Positions 1 to 11,399 of a stretch of DNA of 64,000 nt are shown one piece after another (within the stretch, counting starts at the first letter, position 1; each line of letters starts with the position of its first letter). The DNA is from Sapria himalayana (taxonomy: Eukaryota > Streptophyta > Magnoliopsida > Malpighiales > Rafflesiaceae). A program made the position numbers and the translations under genes. Location: positions 97,707 to 161,706 of the forward strand of contig JAREIK010012258.1 in NCBI GenBank assembly GCA_029783825.1, in the 5' to 3' direction. The notes under the pieces were generated by a model. That model was not told the DNA's origin and did no database searches. It saw only the letters and a program-made list of their open reading frames with translations.

Positions 1-619
1 TAGACAAATAGACATATAGAATGAAAGATAGATAGACAGATAGATAAATAGATTCATAGATAGTCACTTTGATAGAATGACAAATAGAATGATAAACAAA
101 TTGATAGAGAAATAAATAGATAAATAGGTACATAGATAGATATATAGATGGATAGAAGGATAGAAGAAAAGATGCATAGATGGATAGATGGTTAGATGGT
201 TAGTTGGATAGATAGAAAGATGGATAGATAGAAAGATTGATATCTTGATAGATGCATAGATTGATAGATGGTTCGATAGATAAATAGAAAGATGGATTGA
301 TGGATTGATGGATAAATAGAAAGATGCTTAGATGGATAGATGGATGGATAGATGGATAGTTTGAAAGACGGATAGATGTATAGATGGAAAAATGTATAGA
401 TGGATAGATCGATAGATGGATAGCTGGATAGATGGATAGATGCATATATGGATAAATGGATAGATAGATGGATATGGATTGATAGATAGATAGTTAGTTA
501 GTTAAAAGGATATATGGATAGATCGTTAGATGGATAGAAGAATATATAGATAGATGGATAGATGGTTAGATGGATAGATGGATATATTGATAGATAGATG
601 AATAGATAAATAGATAGAT

Positions 620-654
<35 letters not shown>

Positions 655-1047
655 TAAACAGATCGATAGATCGATGTAGAAAAAGATAGATAGATAGATC
701 AACAGATAGAAAGACATATAAATAGATAGATAGATAAACAAGTAGATCGATATATAATTAGATAGATAGATAGGTAGATAATTTGATAGATATATAAATA
801 GATAAAAAGAAAGAAAGAAAGATAGATAGAAAGATAGATAAATAGAAAGATAAACAACTAGATAGATAGACATATAGATAGATAGATAGTTAGACAGATT
901 GATTGATTGATAAAAAGGTAAATAGATAGAGACATAGTTTGTTAGATAGTTAGATAGATAGATATGTAGAGAGAAAGATAGATTGATAGCTAGCTAGATA
1001 GATAAATTTATAAATAAATAGATTAATAGATAGATAGATAGATAGAT

Positions 1048-1088
<41 letters not shown>

Positions 1089-2459
1089 GAAATATACATA
1101 GATAAATAGATTGATAGATATATAGATAGATAGACAAATATATAGATAGAGAGATTGATAGACAAATAGATAGATATATAGATAGATACTTAGATAGAGA
1201 TATAGATAGATAATTAGATAGATGGAGAGATTAATAGATAGATAAAGAGATAGATAGATATAGATATATAGATAGATAGATCAAAATACAAAAAATAGAT
1301 AGATACACAAATTAACAGACAGACAGATATATAATTAGATAGAAAGATTGATAAATAATATAATAAAATAGATAGATTTATTAATTGATAGATAGATAGA
1401 TAGATATATATATATATATAGAAAAATAGATAGATAGATAAATAGAAAAATAGATAGATGGATACATAAATAAATAAATAGATAAGTAGAAAAATAGATA
1501 GATGGATACATAAATAAATAAATAAATAGATAAGTAGATAAATAGATAGACTAATACACAAATAGCCAGACAGATGGATAGATAGATAGACAAATAGGCA
1601 TATAGATAGATAGACATATCAACAGATAGACAGATATATAGATAGACAGATAGATAGAAAGACAGATAGACAGATAGACAGATATAAAAATAGATAAATA
1701 CATAGATATACAGATAGACAGATAAATAGATAACTCGATAGAGAGTTAGATAGATAGACATATATATAGATCGACAGATAGATATATAGATAGATAGATA
1801 CATAAATAGACAATAGATAGACTTATAGACATTTAGATAAAAGGTCCAATAGGCATTTACACAGATAGAGAGAAAGAAATATAAATCAATAGACATATAA
1901 AAAGAAAGACAGATAGATAGTTAGATAGATAGAAAGATAGACAGATAGACACAAAGATAGATAGATAAATAGATAGATAGAAAGATAGATAGATAGATAT
2001 ATAGATAGACAGATAGATAATTAGTTAGAAAGAAAGAAAGATAGATAGATATATAGATAGATAGACAACTAGCTAGATAGATATATAGATGGATATACAA
2101 ATATACAAATAGACAAATAGATATATAAATTGATACATATATTGATTGATTGATTTATAGATAAAGAGATAAATACATAGATAGAAAGATAGATTGATAG
2201 ACAGACATACAAACAGATAGATAGATAAATAGAAAGATAGATAGACAAATAAATAGATAAATGTATGATAGATATTTAGATAAATAGACAAATAGATATA
2301 TCGATAGATAGATAGAAAGATAAATTGATAGATATATAGATAGAGAAATTTATAGATATATAGACAACTAGATAAATAATCAGATAGATAGATAGGTTGA
2401 TAGACAAATAGTCAAATAGATAGATATAGATATATAGATATATAGATACTTAAATACAC

Positions 2460-2521
<62 letters not shown>
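1..2521. repeat. Degenerate TAGA/GATA satellite, left palindrome arm, ending in a (TA)n run
   Basis: This is a near-continuous run of TAGA-type tetramers with variants such as GATG, AAGA, GACA and TAAA. The first ~480 bases are rich in GATG (TAGATGGA octamers). (TA)n runs lie at about 622-652, 1050-1084 and 2461-2521. The segment is the reverse complement of 14250-16699 and continues past the left window edge. Its open frames translate only to Ser-Ile-Tyr-Leu repeats and are not genes. Confidence 0.95.
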
Positions 2522-2525
<4 letters not shown>

Positions 2526-3358
2526 GTGTCAACCGGGCCGGGCCATCTAGGCCCGGCATGAGGCATGGAATCATTAGACCATGCCTGGGCCGGTCCGGCA
2601 CTGGAATTTCCTGTGCACGGGCCCGTGCCGTGCCTAACCACGAGACCAATCGTACCGTGCCGAGGCCAACTAGGCCTCGTGCCCTCTCTGACCTAGCACA
2701 GTTCGGTAGCCCATGGCACGAACCTACGGCTTAGGACATGTCCCGCACCCCACCCCATCGATAGCGTAGAGCCATTCGGATAGACAAAATGCGTGGGCAC
2801 GGGTCCGATTCCACTCCGACCCGACCCTAGGTCCCGCCCGACCCAAATCCCCCCCCCCCCTAACAGTTAAAAATTAAAATTTGAATATCAGCCATTATAT
2901 TTTGCCTCCAATGGCTAGGGGTTAGATTCTGACATCCCTCATGATTCTGCCCACTAGAATTCAATAAAAAATAAAAAAAACATAAAAATTACTTTAAAAA
3001 AAATTCTTTTAATCTATAAAATCCACCCACCTCTCAATAACATTTATGTTTTTCATAAACTTTTATCCTCACTCTCTCAAAATTCATTCAAAGCTCTTGC
3101 TCTTCTCTCTCTCGGGACTCGGGGTCTCGTCATTCGTCTCAGCTTTTCGGGACTCTCAACTGGGGTTTGGAAATTTGAACTAGACTGTGGTGCTCCATGC
3201 ACATGATCTACCTCACTGTTTTATGGGTATTTTAATTTTTTATGTTTACTTTCTCTCTCTCTCTCTAGTCTCTCTCTCTAATCCGAAAATCTAAAATCTT
3301 TCATCGAGTCTAGACCTTCCGTTTAACAAAAATCCAAAAAATTGAATAATACTAATGA

Positions 3359-3362
<4 letters not shown>
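2522..3362 (+). mobile_element. 5' end of a hAT-like (Ac-type) transposon, left copy
   Basis: A GC-rich block of about 340 bases opens with AAAGGTGTCAACCGGGCC and contains repeated GGGCC, GTGCCGTGCC and GGCCCG words. This resembles the GGTGTCAA...GGGCC ends of many plant Ac-like hAT elements. It is followed by a C run (about 2850-2861), a segment with AATGGCTAGGGG and TCTATAAAATCC that looks like a TATA-type promoter, and a CT-rich leader, again typical of hAT 5' regions. No transposase ORF and no second terminus were found. (TA)n and (AT)n runs flank it, so target duplications cannot be read. Assignment is by recalled resemblance only. Confidence 0.55.
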
Positions 3363-3399
<37 letters not shown>

Positions 3400-3516
3400 A
3401 CAATTAGATAGATAGATAGAAAAATAGACACATAGGTTGATAGGCATACATATAAATATATAGATAGATAAATAAATAGAAAGACATATTGAAAGATAGA
3501 AAGAATGAAAAATAGA
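3363..3516. repeat. (AT)n run and TAGA satellite outside the left CACTA terminus
   Basis: An (AT)n run of about 35 bases (3363-3397) leads into TAGA tetramers that touch the CACTA terminus at 3517. The matching run in the right arm (13391-13408) is about half as long. Confidence 0.85.
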
Positions 3517-3720
3517 CACTACAATAAAAATTCCAAAAAACTAGTGAAAATTCCCGAATTAAATGAGATTTTTTTGTCACTAAAGTGGAATAACAATCGA
3601 TTAATGACAGAACCTTTCCCATGCTAAAGTTCTCGTCACTAAAAATTAACTCAGAAAAAATTCCCTAGCTAAAATATATTAGCTATGAAAAATCCCCTAA
3701 CTAACTTGAATAAAATGTAC
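3517..3720. repeat. Terminal and subterminal repeats of element A, left end
   Basis: Behind the terminus lie repeated short words including GTCACTAAA, CCCTAGCTAAA, TTAGCTA and AAAATTCCC. The same words occur at the ends of C, D and E. Subterminal arrays of this kind are the TNPA-binding sites of En/Spm elements; binding here is inferred. The mirror copy is at about 13068-13271. Confidence 0.7.
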
Positions 3721-4089
3721 AAACAAAAACTTTATACGATAATTTATAATTAACAAAAATTAAAATTAGTTAATAAATCATTCTGATACAATATTTTACA
3801 TAGTTAAAACAAAAACATAACAAAATTTTATTATATCTTTTTCATCAATGTATCTAAAAAGAATCTATAAAGTATAATTTATCTATGAAATTGATATTAC
3901 TTAATCTCTCATAGCTCCTTTGATCACCATCTTTCTGCTGTGACAAAGCTGTCCTAGTCGCGGCACGTCATGTCTAGTGAAAAATTTCTTCACTTCTACA
4001 TGCTTCGTATGGTGAACATTGTTGTACCATATTTGTACGAAAATTAAACTAGTCAATAAAATCAAAATAAATAAATAGTAAAAGTTCTA
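3721..4089 (-). other. 3' flank of the element A transposase unit, left copy
   Basis: This AT-rich non-coding segment aligns by eye with the three tandem copies in element C that start near 23294, 24308 and 25888. Shared words are ATCAATGTATCT, TTGATCACCA and TTTCTGCTGTGACAAAGCTG. It links the C-type 3' region to the palindrome. The mirror copy is at about 12700-13067. Confidence 0.6.
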
Positions 4090-4740
4090 TTTTGATAATT
4101 ATTAAATACTACAGTGTATATGTACATATATACTAGCATTTTACTAGTTACATAGAATACTAAAGTATTATATGTACATATATATGTATGTATATATTTA
4201 CATATAATACTGTAGTATTATATGTACGTATGTACTATAGAATTTTACGTACATATATATGTACGTATATCCTATAGTATACTATAGTATATACTACAGT
4301 ACATACTACAGTATATATACTGTAGTATGTACATAAATACTATAGTATCAAAACAAAACTTTTGATAAATGTACATATATACTATAGTTTATATGTAGTA
4401 CATACTACAATTTATAATTTAGTTTAAATACTATAGTATATTTTGTATTATATATGCTACCGTATATTCTACAGTATATATACTCAATATATATGTATAT
4501 TTATCAAAAGTTATGTTTTGATAATGTTTTGATACTATAGTATATGTTGTAGTAAATATACTATAGTATATATGTACATTATATACTAAGTATATATGTA
4601 CATTATATACTGAGTATATATTACTATAGTATATATGTACATATATACTATAGTATATATGAACTTATATACTAAAGTATATATTTACATAAAATACTAT
4701 AGTATATATGTATATATATACCATAGTATTATATGTACAT
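4090..4740. repeat. Self-complementary ACTATAGT / TATGTACATA array, left copy
   Basis: Dozens of short palindromic words (ACTATAGT, GTACATATATAC, ATATATGTACATATAT) recur at about 20-30 base intervals. Every word is its own reverse complement, so the stretch can form many small hairpins. Shorter versions occur in element C at about 23560-23710, 24580-24750 and 26140-26345. The mirror copy is at about 12050-12700. Confidence 0.8.
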
Positions 4741-5410
4741 ATATGTAATCACATAACCTTAGAGGGCACAAACTACAAGAAATTAGTATTATCTCATTTA
4801 TACTTCACAAAGATGACACAAAACTTTACTATCAAAATAAATAAGAAATAAAAAAATTATTTAAATTTACGAAAATATGTCTGAAAACTCTTAGAGGAAA
4901 ACCTGGAAGACAATCCATGAGTTAGGCTCTGCCCCGCCACCCCACACAGCTCCATGCTCTTGTGCAGCTTTCTTAGAACATTTCTTCTCCTCTCCGTGTG
5001 CTTGCATCAATCATTTTGATTACTTAGCTTCATTATATTAGTCCATCAACCCTATATAGCTTCTATTGTCATATGGTTCCTCTCTTGGTTCGAAGCATGG
5101 ACCGTCAATTTGTTGTAAGTGTCAACGTAACTATAGAACAAATCAATATGCAATCCATAAAAATAATATGCACTCCATAAAAAGAAACCTGTATATGCAT
5201 GGGACTAGATTTTTTTTGTTCATCTCACAACTTTAGAAGCTAACGTTCTATTCCCAACATTAGGAGGACAAGACAATTCTTTTATATACCTATAATAGGC
5301 TAAAACTTTACCCAAAATATTCGAGTACATACAAACATATTCATAGATATATAAAAAAAGTAATTATAGACATGAACAAACATGAATTTGAGTTTATAGT
5401 CATATTACTT
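4741..5410 (-). other. Moderate-complexity segment unique to the palindrome, left copy
   Basis: This block has more balanced base composition than its surroundings (for example the GC-rich stretch 4930-4960). It sits where element C has GC triplet arrays. Its inner end (5280-5400) is shared with C through the words CTATAATAGGCTAAAAC and ATTATAGACATGAACAA. No protein family was recognised. It could be captured host DNA or old 3' UTR. The mirror copy is at about 11400-12050. Confidence 0.4.
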
Positions 5411-5801
5411 CAATAGATATCTAAAAGATTGCTAGCAATGATGTTTAGAAAGAGAGAGTGTGTGTGTGCAAAAATAAAATGTTTTAGAAATAATGAAGAT
5501 AATAGAAGCTCGGCCTCCTTTTGATCCAGCTGAGATCGGTAAAATGTGACCCATCCATAGGAAGGACCGTGACAATGTCTAAAGGCTTTGATTCATAATT
5601 TTTCTATGTGTTTCACATCAGATGCCCTACAAGGATTCATGATTAGGTTAATCAGCAAAGCAAAGAACAAAACCAAACCAAAGAAAAATGATTCCTCTAA
5701 AAAAATCTCATTTTATTTAGCTACACACAGACAAAAATCAAAAATAGTTCAAAAATAATCCTGAAACAAAAACATCATCATTATTAGATGGTGCATTTGT
5801 G

Positions 5802-6725
5802 CTAGCCTCTCCTCTATGGTTTTCAAGCTGGATCTCAAAATGGTATCTGTCACGTCAAATCCACTAACTATGATTCCATATAGGACATTTACTATTACTT
5901 TAAATTCTTAATTTATTTCATCTCTTTATTTATTTCTTTCATCTCATCATTCTTTTTTTTAATTTCTTGCATTTCTTTCTTCAAATGATTAATCTGCTCA
6001 TCTTTCTCTTCTTTCATTTCCTACATTTCTTCCTTCAAATGAGATATCTGCCCATCCATCTCTTTCATTTCAATCTCCATAGCTTCAAATTGTTCATTTG
6101 TTTCCATTACTTGTTGTTTTACCGCCTCATCCACCATTGATGTGATAGATAAATTAGAAGCATGACTACCACAACAAAATGCCACTCCTTCGTGCCGATG
6201 CCATACACTCACTACTTCTTAAGATCTTCTATGGCCTCCAAATAGATAGGATCATAGTCAATTGGTTGAAGATGTATAGAAGCCTCAACTTGTTGAAAAG
6301 CTACTGTTACATGTTCATTCATGAGTTCCAGTGATAAAACAGAGATAAATACTATTCTAGATATACATAAAATAAATTTAATATTTTGCATTCCAAACAA
6401 CTTTCAAAATTTTTCGTAGTATTATAAAATTTTATTAATATAACAATTCTTATAGCAATCATCTGAGACTTGTCAACAAATTGACCATCCACTTTCTTCA
6501 CATGCATCTTCTTTAAAATCTCATTAAAATTGGGATATCGACCGAATTCTCCAACATAGAGTATGTATTTATTAAGTCAAAAAATAACAAATATTAAAAA
6601 TTAATAAAACCATGCACATATTTGATTTATTTGGACTATTATGACAACCACTAAATATATAAATGTAAAATTTTACTAAATTTCAAGCATGCTCAATACT
6701 AAACTTTGACCCTCCTCTATGGCAC
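5802..6725 (-). pseudogene. C-terminal remnant of the Transposase_24-type (Ptta/En/Spm) second gene, left copy
   Basis: Read on the minus strand, the piece starts with HTGGSK, the core of the plant Transposase_24 domain. An intron ending CTATGTTG|GAGAATTCGG-like (the right copy reads TCTAG|GTTGG) precedes VGEFGRDPNFNEILKKMH and KKVDGQFVD. An exon with QPIDYDPIYLEAIEDL follows, then a Glu/Lys/Met-rich coiled-coil stretch, and the frame ends at the TAG at 5802-5804. Stops and frameshifts interrupt it. The N-terminal part present in element C (about 27950-28940) is missing: the sequence jumps from the TNP2 3' flank straight into HTGGSK. It lies immediately downstream of the TNP2 remnant in the same direction. 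Confidence 0.7.
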
Positions 6726-6767
6726 GCAAAGTCTTTGATTTTAAGATTATAATATAATTATAACATT

Positions 6768-8360
6768 TTAATTATCAGCATCACTATCATCCTCCAATGA
6801 ATCTTCTGACATTCCATCTAATTTTGATGAAAGTTCTAACTCATATTCAGATAGAAATTGATCATCTTCAATTTCTATTTGGTCGTCATTTGAATCACAT
6901 AAATTTTCTGGATCTTTATCTACATGCACAGGCTCAATATTATTTACGTTATCTTCCTTGAATATTAGTGCAATAGCTAAGTTTACACTTCTTTGTTGAG
7001 ATGTTGGTACTTTAAAATTGATAAAGCATTAATTTTGCAAATCGCCTACTAGTCACTCTTATCACGAGATAAACTCAAATATGTATAATAATATACTTGT
7101 GTGACTTGAACTACCATAATAAATGACACATATCAATTTTATCTGCGTTTATGGTTAACATCTACTAGCTTATAATCCGAATGAATAATTGTACCCATAT
7201 TTCGTGTAGGATCAAACCACTCACAATTTAATAATACAATCTTGTTATTTTTAAGTCCAAGATACTCCAGCTCAATAACATCTATGAGTTGACCTTAATA
7301 ATCATTCTCATCTTCTCTATAACTTGAGCCTTTAATGGATACACCACTATTCATTATTATTTTAGAAAACCATGCTTGATTGTGTGAAAATTATATCCTT
7401 TGACAAAATATTCAGGATAGGCTGTCACATATCTAAACAAACATTACTTAGATTGTGAATGAAAATATTAGAATCTCCATTTAAAGGATCATTGGTCTAT
7501 TGCATAAATTAAACAAATAATGTTAACAAATAAAAGATACTAATAAATTAAATAATTCAAAAAATTAATACTTAATAATTATCACAGTTTTTGAACATAT
7601 TTGCAAATTATATTTCTAGCATATAATCGATCTCATTGCTAGAGATTATTGGTGACCTATTTTTTAACTGCTCAACAAAAATACTGCACAAATATAAAAA
7701 TAGGGAGAAAAAAGTATATCAATTTTTAATTATTCCTATTAAGGACAAAATTAAACTATGATTAACCCTGCAAACATTTTGTCTATACATACTCTATATA
7801 TGGTGCAACCTCTTCAGCTGTATTATATCTTTTCTTTGCTCTTCCATATGATGTTCCAGGGTGTTTGAAGATAGATCGCTTGTCCACAGAATCATCTTCT
7901 ATCAGCACATGAGCTTCATCATTCCGAGGCACATATCTATTCTTGTATTGACATGATCCTCAAAATAATAAGAACAAAATGGTGATTCTTTTTCTACTAA
8001 ATATGCATTACAAATTGAACCTTCACATTTGCCTTGAATCTAACATTCAATTTCAACTAACGTAGATGCCTACAACCATAATGTTAGGTTTCAATTATAT
8101 TAAATTACAATATTACTTAATGTTTAGAAAAATAAAACATAGCTACTTATATGTAATTACCTCTCAAAAGGATAAATCCACTTGTATTGCATTGGCCCTA
8201 CTCCTTACTTCATATGCCAAATGGATTGGAAAATGCTTCATTGAGTCAAAAAAGTTCAATGGGAATTTCCTTTCAGGCTTACAAAGAATAAGTGGTATGT
8301 CATTCTCCAGCCTCACCATGTCATCTATTTTGATCGTGGTTGCAGTTAGCTATTTGAAGA
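6768..8360 (-). pseudogene. TNP2-like CACTA transposase, C-terminal half (DUF4218 + DUF4216), left copy
   Basis: The minus strand encodes, from the apex outward, the DUF4218 region and then a DUF4216 region with WFDPTRN, IHSDYKLVDVNHK and YYTYLSLSRDK-like residues. An acidic tail rich in Asp/Glu ends at the TAA at 6768-6770. The coding is broken by several frameshifts and stops and begins only at the palindrome apex. The Tnp2 catalytic domain that would lie upstream is absent. It is homologous along its length to the TNP2 pseudogene of element C (29079-30720). No functional transposase can come from it, but it could contribute one strand of a hairpin RNA. Confidence 0.8.
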
Positions 8361-8430
8361 ATAAACTAAGTTCTAAACAACCTCCCAAACACTTAGAAGA
8401 AGTAATTCACATAATGAAATTAATATTTAA
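8361..8430. other. Palindrome apex: 70-bp single-copy spacer
   Basis: The left arm ends in TATTTGAAGA at 8360 and the right arm starts with TCTTCAAATA at 8431. The 70 bases between are present once. They continue the left-arm sequence collinearly with element C at about 30717-30797 (shared words AACTAAGTTCTA and GTAATTCAC). The spacer is therefore original element sequence lost from the right arm, and the loop of the possible hairpin. A linker or adapter origin is unlikely. Confidence 0.9.
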
Positions 8431-10023
8431 TCTTCAAATAGCTAACTGCACCACGATCAAAATAGATGACATGGTGAGGCTGGAGAATGACATACCACTT
8501 ATTCTTTGTAAGCCTGAAAGGAAATTCCCATTGAACTTTTTTGACTCAATGAAGCATTTTCCAATCCATTTGGCATATGAAGTAAGGAGTAGGGCCAATG
8601 CAATACAAGTGGATTTATCCTTTTGAGAGGTAATTACATATAAGTAGCTATGTTTTATTTTCTAAACATTAAGTAATATTGTAATTTAATATAATTGAAA
8701 CCTAACATTATGGTTGTAGGCATCTACGTTAGTTGAAATTGAATGTTAGATTCAAGGAAAATGTTGAAGGTTCAATTTGTAATGCATATTTAGTAGAAAA
8801 AGAATCACCATTTTGTTCTTATTATTTTGAGGATCATGTCAATACAAAGAATAGATATGTGCCTCGGAATGATGAAGCTCATGTGCTGATAGAAGATGAT
8901 TCTGTGGACAAGCGATCTATCTTCAAACACCTTGGAACATCATATGGAAGAGCAAAGAAAAGATATAATACAGCTGAAGAGGTTGCACCATATATCGAGT
9001 ATGTATAGACAAAATGTTTACAGGGTTAATCATAGTTTAATTTTGTCCTTAATAGGAATAATTAAAAATTGATATACTTTTTTCTCCCTATTTTTATATT
9101 TGTGCAGTATTTTTGTTGAGCAGTTAAAAAATAGGTTACCAATAATCTCCAGCAATGAGATCGATTATATGCTAGAAATATAATTTGCAAATATGTTCAA
9201 AAACTGTGATAATTATTAAGTATTAATTTTTTGAATTATTAATTTATTAGTATCTTTTATTTGTTAACATTATTTGTTTAATTTATGCAATACACCAATG
9301 ATCCTTTAAATGGAGATTCTAATATTTTCATTCACAATCTAAGTAAAGGTCTGTTTAGATATGTGACAGCCTATCCTGAATATTTTGTCAAAGGATATAA
9401 TTTTCACACAATCAAGCATGGTTTTCTAAAATAATAATGAATAGTGGTGTATCCATTAAAGGCTCAAGTTATAGGGAATATGAGAATGATTATTAAGGTC
9501 AACTCATAGAAGTTATTGAGCTGGAGTATCTTGGACTTAAAAATAACAAGATTGTATTATTAAATTGTGAGTGGTTTGATCCTACACGAAATGTGGGTAC
9601 AATTATTCATTCGGATTATAAGCTAGTGGATGTTAACCATAAACGCAGATAAAATTGATATGTGTCATTTATTATGGTAGTTCAAGCCACACAAGTATAT
9701 TATTATACATATTTGAGTTTATCTCGTGATAAGAGTGACTAGTAGGCGATTTGCAAAATTAATGCTTTATCAATTTTAAAGTACCAACATCTCAACAAAG
9801 AAGTGTAAACTTAGCTATTGCACTAATATTCAAGGAAGATAACGTAAATAATATTGAGCCTGTGCATGTAGATAAAGATCCAGAAAATTTATGTGATTCA
9901 AATGGCAGCCAAATAGAAATTGAAGATGATCAATTTCTATCTGAATATGAGTTAGAACTTTCATCAAAATTAGATGGAATGTCAGAAGATTCATTGGAGG
10001 ATGATAGTGATGCTGATAATTAA
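8431..10023 (+). pseudogene. TNP2-like CACTA transposase, C-terminal half (DUF4218 + DUF4216), right copy
   Basis: The plus strand starts inside DUF4218 with CTTIKIDDMVRLENDIP and FPLNFFDSMKHFPIHLAYE, matching the family pattern of L-x-LEK-FPPSFFD-MVHL-x-HLA-E. The frame then breaks. A second stretch at 8733-9008 gives EGSICNAYLVEKESPFCSYY, VPRNDE and SIFKHLGTSYGRAKKRY, the rest of DUF4218. At about 9540-9780 comes DUF4216 (WFDPTRNVGT, IHSDYKLVDVNHK). The acidic tail ends DDSDADN with TAA at 10021-10023. At least two frameshifts and several stops inactivate it. It lacks the catalytic domain because it begins at the apex. Confidence 0.82.
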
Positions 10024-10067
10024 AATGTTATAATTATATTATAATCTTAAAATCAAAGACTTTGCGT

Positions 10068-10988
10068 GCCATACAGGAGGGTCAAAGTTTAGTATTGAGC
10101 ATGCTTGAAATATAGTAAAATTTTACATTTATATATTTAGTGGTTGTCATAATAGTCCAAATAAATCAAATATGTGCATGGTTTTATTAATTTTTAATAT
10201 TTGTTATTTTTTGACTTAATAAATACATACTCTAGGTTGGAGAATTCGGTCGAGATCCCAATTTTAATGAGATTTTAAAGAAGATGCATGTGAAGAAAGT
10301 GGATGGTCAATTTGTTGACAAGTCTCAGATGATTGCTATAAGAATTTTTATATTAATAAAATTTTATAATACTACGAAAAATTTTGAAAGTTGTTTGGAA
10401 TGCAAAATATTAAATTTATTTTATGTATATCTAGAATAGTATTTATCTCTGTTTTATCACTGGAACTCATGAATGAACATGTAACAGTAGCTTTTCAACA
10501 AGTTGAGGCTTCTATACATCTTCAACCAATTGACTATGATCCTATCTATTTGGAGGCCATAGAAGATCTTAAGAAGTAGTGAGTGTATGGCATCGGCTCG
10601 AAGGAGTGGCATTTTGTTGTGGTAGTCATGCTTCTAATTTATCTATCACATCAATGGTGGATGAGGCGGTAAAACAACTAGTAATGGAAACAAATGAACA
10701 ATTTGAAGCTATGGAGACTGAAATGAAAGAGATGGATGGGCAGATATCTCATTTGAAGGAAGAAATGTAGGAAATGAAAGAAGAGAAAGATGAGCAGATT
10801 AATCATTTGAAGAAAGAAATGCAAGAAATTAAAAAAAGAATGATGAGATGAAAGAAATAAATAAAGAGATGAAATAAATTAAGAATTTAATGTAATAGTA
10901 AATGTCCTATATGGAATCATAGTTAGTGGATTTGACGTGACAGATAGCATTTTGAGATCCAGCTTGAAAACCATAGAGGAGAGGCTAG
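10068..10988 (+). pseudogene. C-terminal remnant of the Transposase_24-type second gene, right copy
   Basis: The piece starts with HTGGSKFSIEHA (10070). An intron-like gap ends with the acceptor TCTAG at 10235, followed by VGEFGRDPNFNEILKKMH and KKVDGQFVD. A second coding stretch (about 10391-10579) has ELMNEHVTVAF and QPIDYDPIYLEAIEDL. A third (10579-10770) has MVDEAVKQLVMETNEQFE and MKEMDGQISHLKEEM, a predicted coiled coil that continues beyond a stop as MKEEKDEQINHLKKEM. The frame ends at the TAG at 10986-10988. In En/Spm-type elements such a second product binds subterminal repeats; that role is inferred. Stops between the stretches make it a pseudogene. Confidence 0.72.
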
Positions 10989-11399
10989 CACAAATGCACC
11001 ATCTAATAATGATGATGTTTTTGTATCAGGATTATTTTTGAACTATTTTTGATTTTTGTCTGTGTGTAGCTAAATAAAATTAGATTTTTTTAGAGGAATC
11101 ATTTTTCTTTGGTTTGGTTTTGTTCTTTGCTTTGCTGATTAACCTAATCATGAATCCTTGTATGGCATCTGATGTGAAACACATAGAAAAATTATGAATC
11201 AAAGCCTTTAGACATTGTCACGGTCCTTCCTATGGATGGGTCACATTTTACCGATCTCAGCTGGATCAAAAGGAGGCCGAGCTTCTATTATCTTCATTAT
11301 TTCTAAAACATTTTATTTTTGCACACACACACTCTCTCTTTCTAAACATCATTGCTAGCAATCTTTTAGATATCTATTGAAGTAATATGACTATAAACT

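Larger units (their letters stand above)
1..8360 (+). repeat. Left arm of the giant palindrome
   Basis: Read in reverse complement, this arm matches 8431-16699 almost base for base. It is truncated by the window edge, because the partner of base 1 is base 16699. Near the apex paired positions sum to 16791, and at the outer end to 16700, so net indels total about 91 bases. Content from outside inward: TAGA satellite, hAT 5' end, CACTA terminus, 3' region of the element, Transposase_24 remnant, TNP2 C-terminal remnant. Differences from the other arm include single substitutions (near 6195 against 10597), one-base indels (near 8339 against 8451) and unequal (TA)n runs. Confidence 0.96.

Noticed and set aside
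8361..8430. Palindrome as a simple missed-adapter artefact of long-read sequencing
   Set aside because: The spacer is element sequence collinear with element C, not an adapter, and the arms differ by substitutions and microsatellite lengths. An assembly artefact is not fully excluded, so the check is given with the finding.
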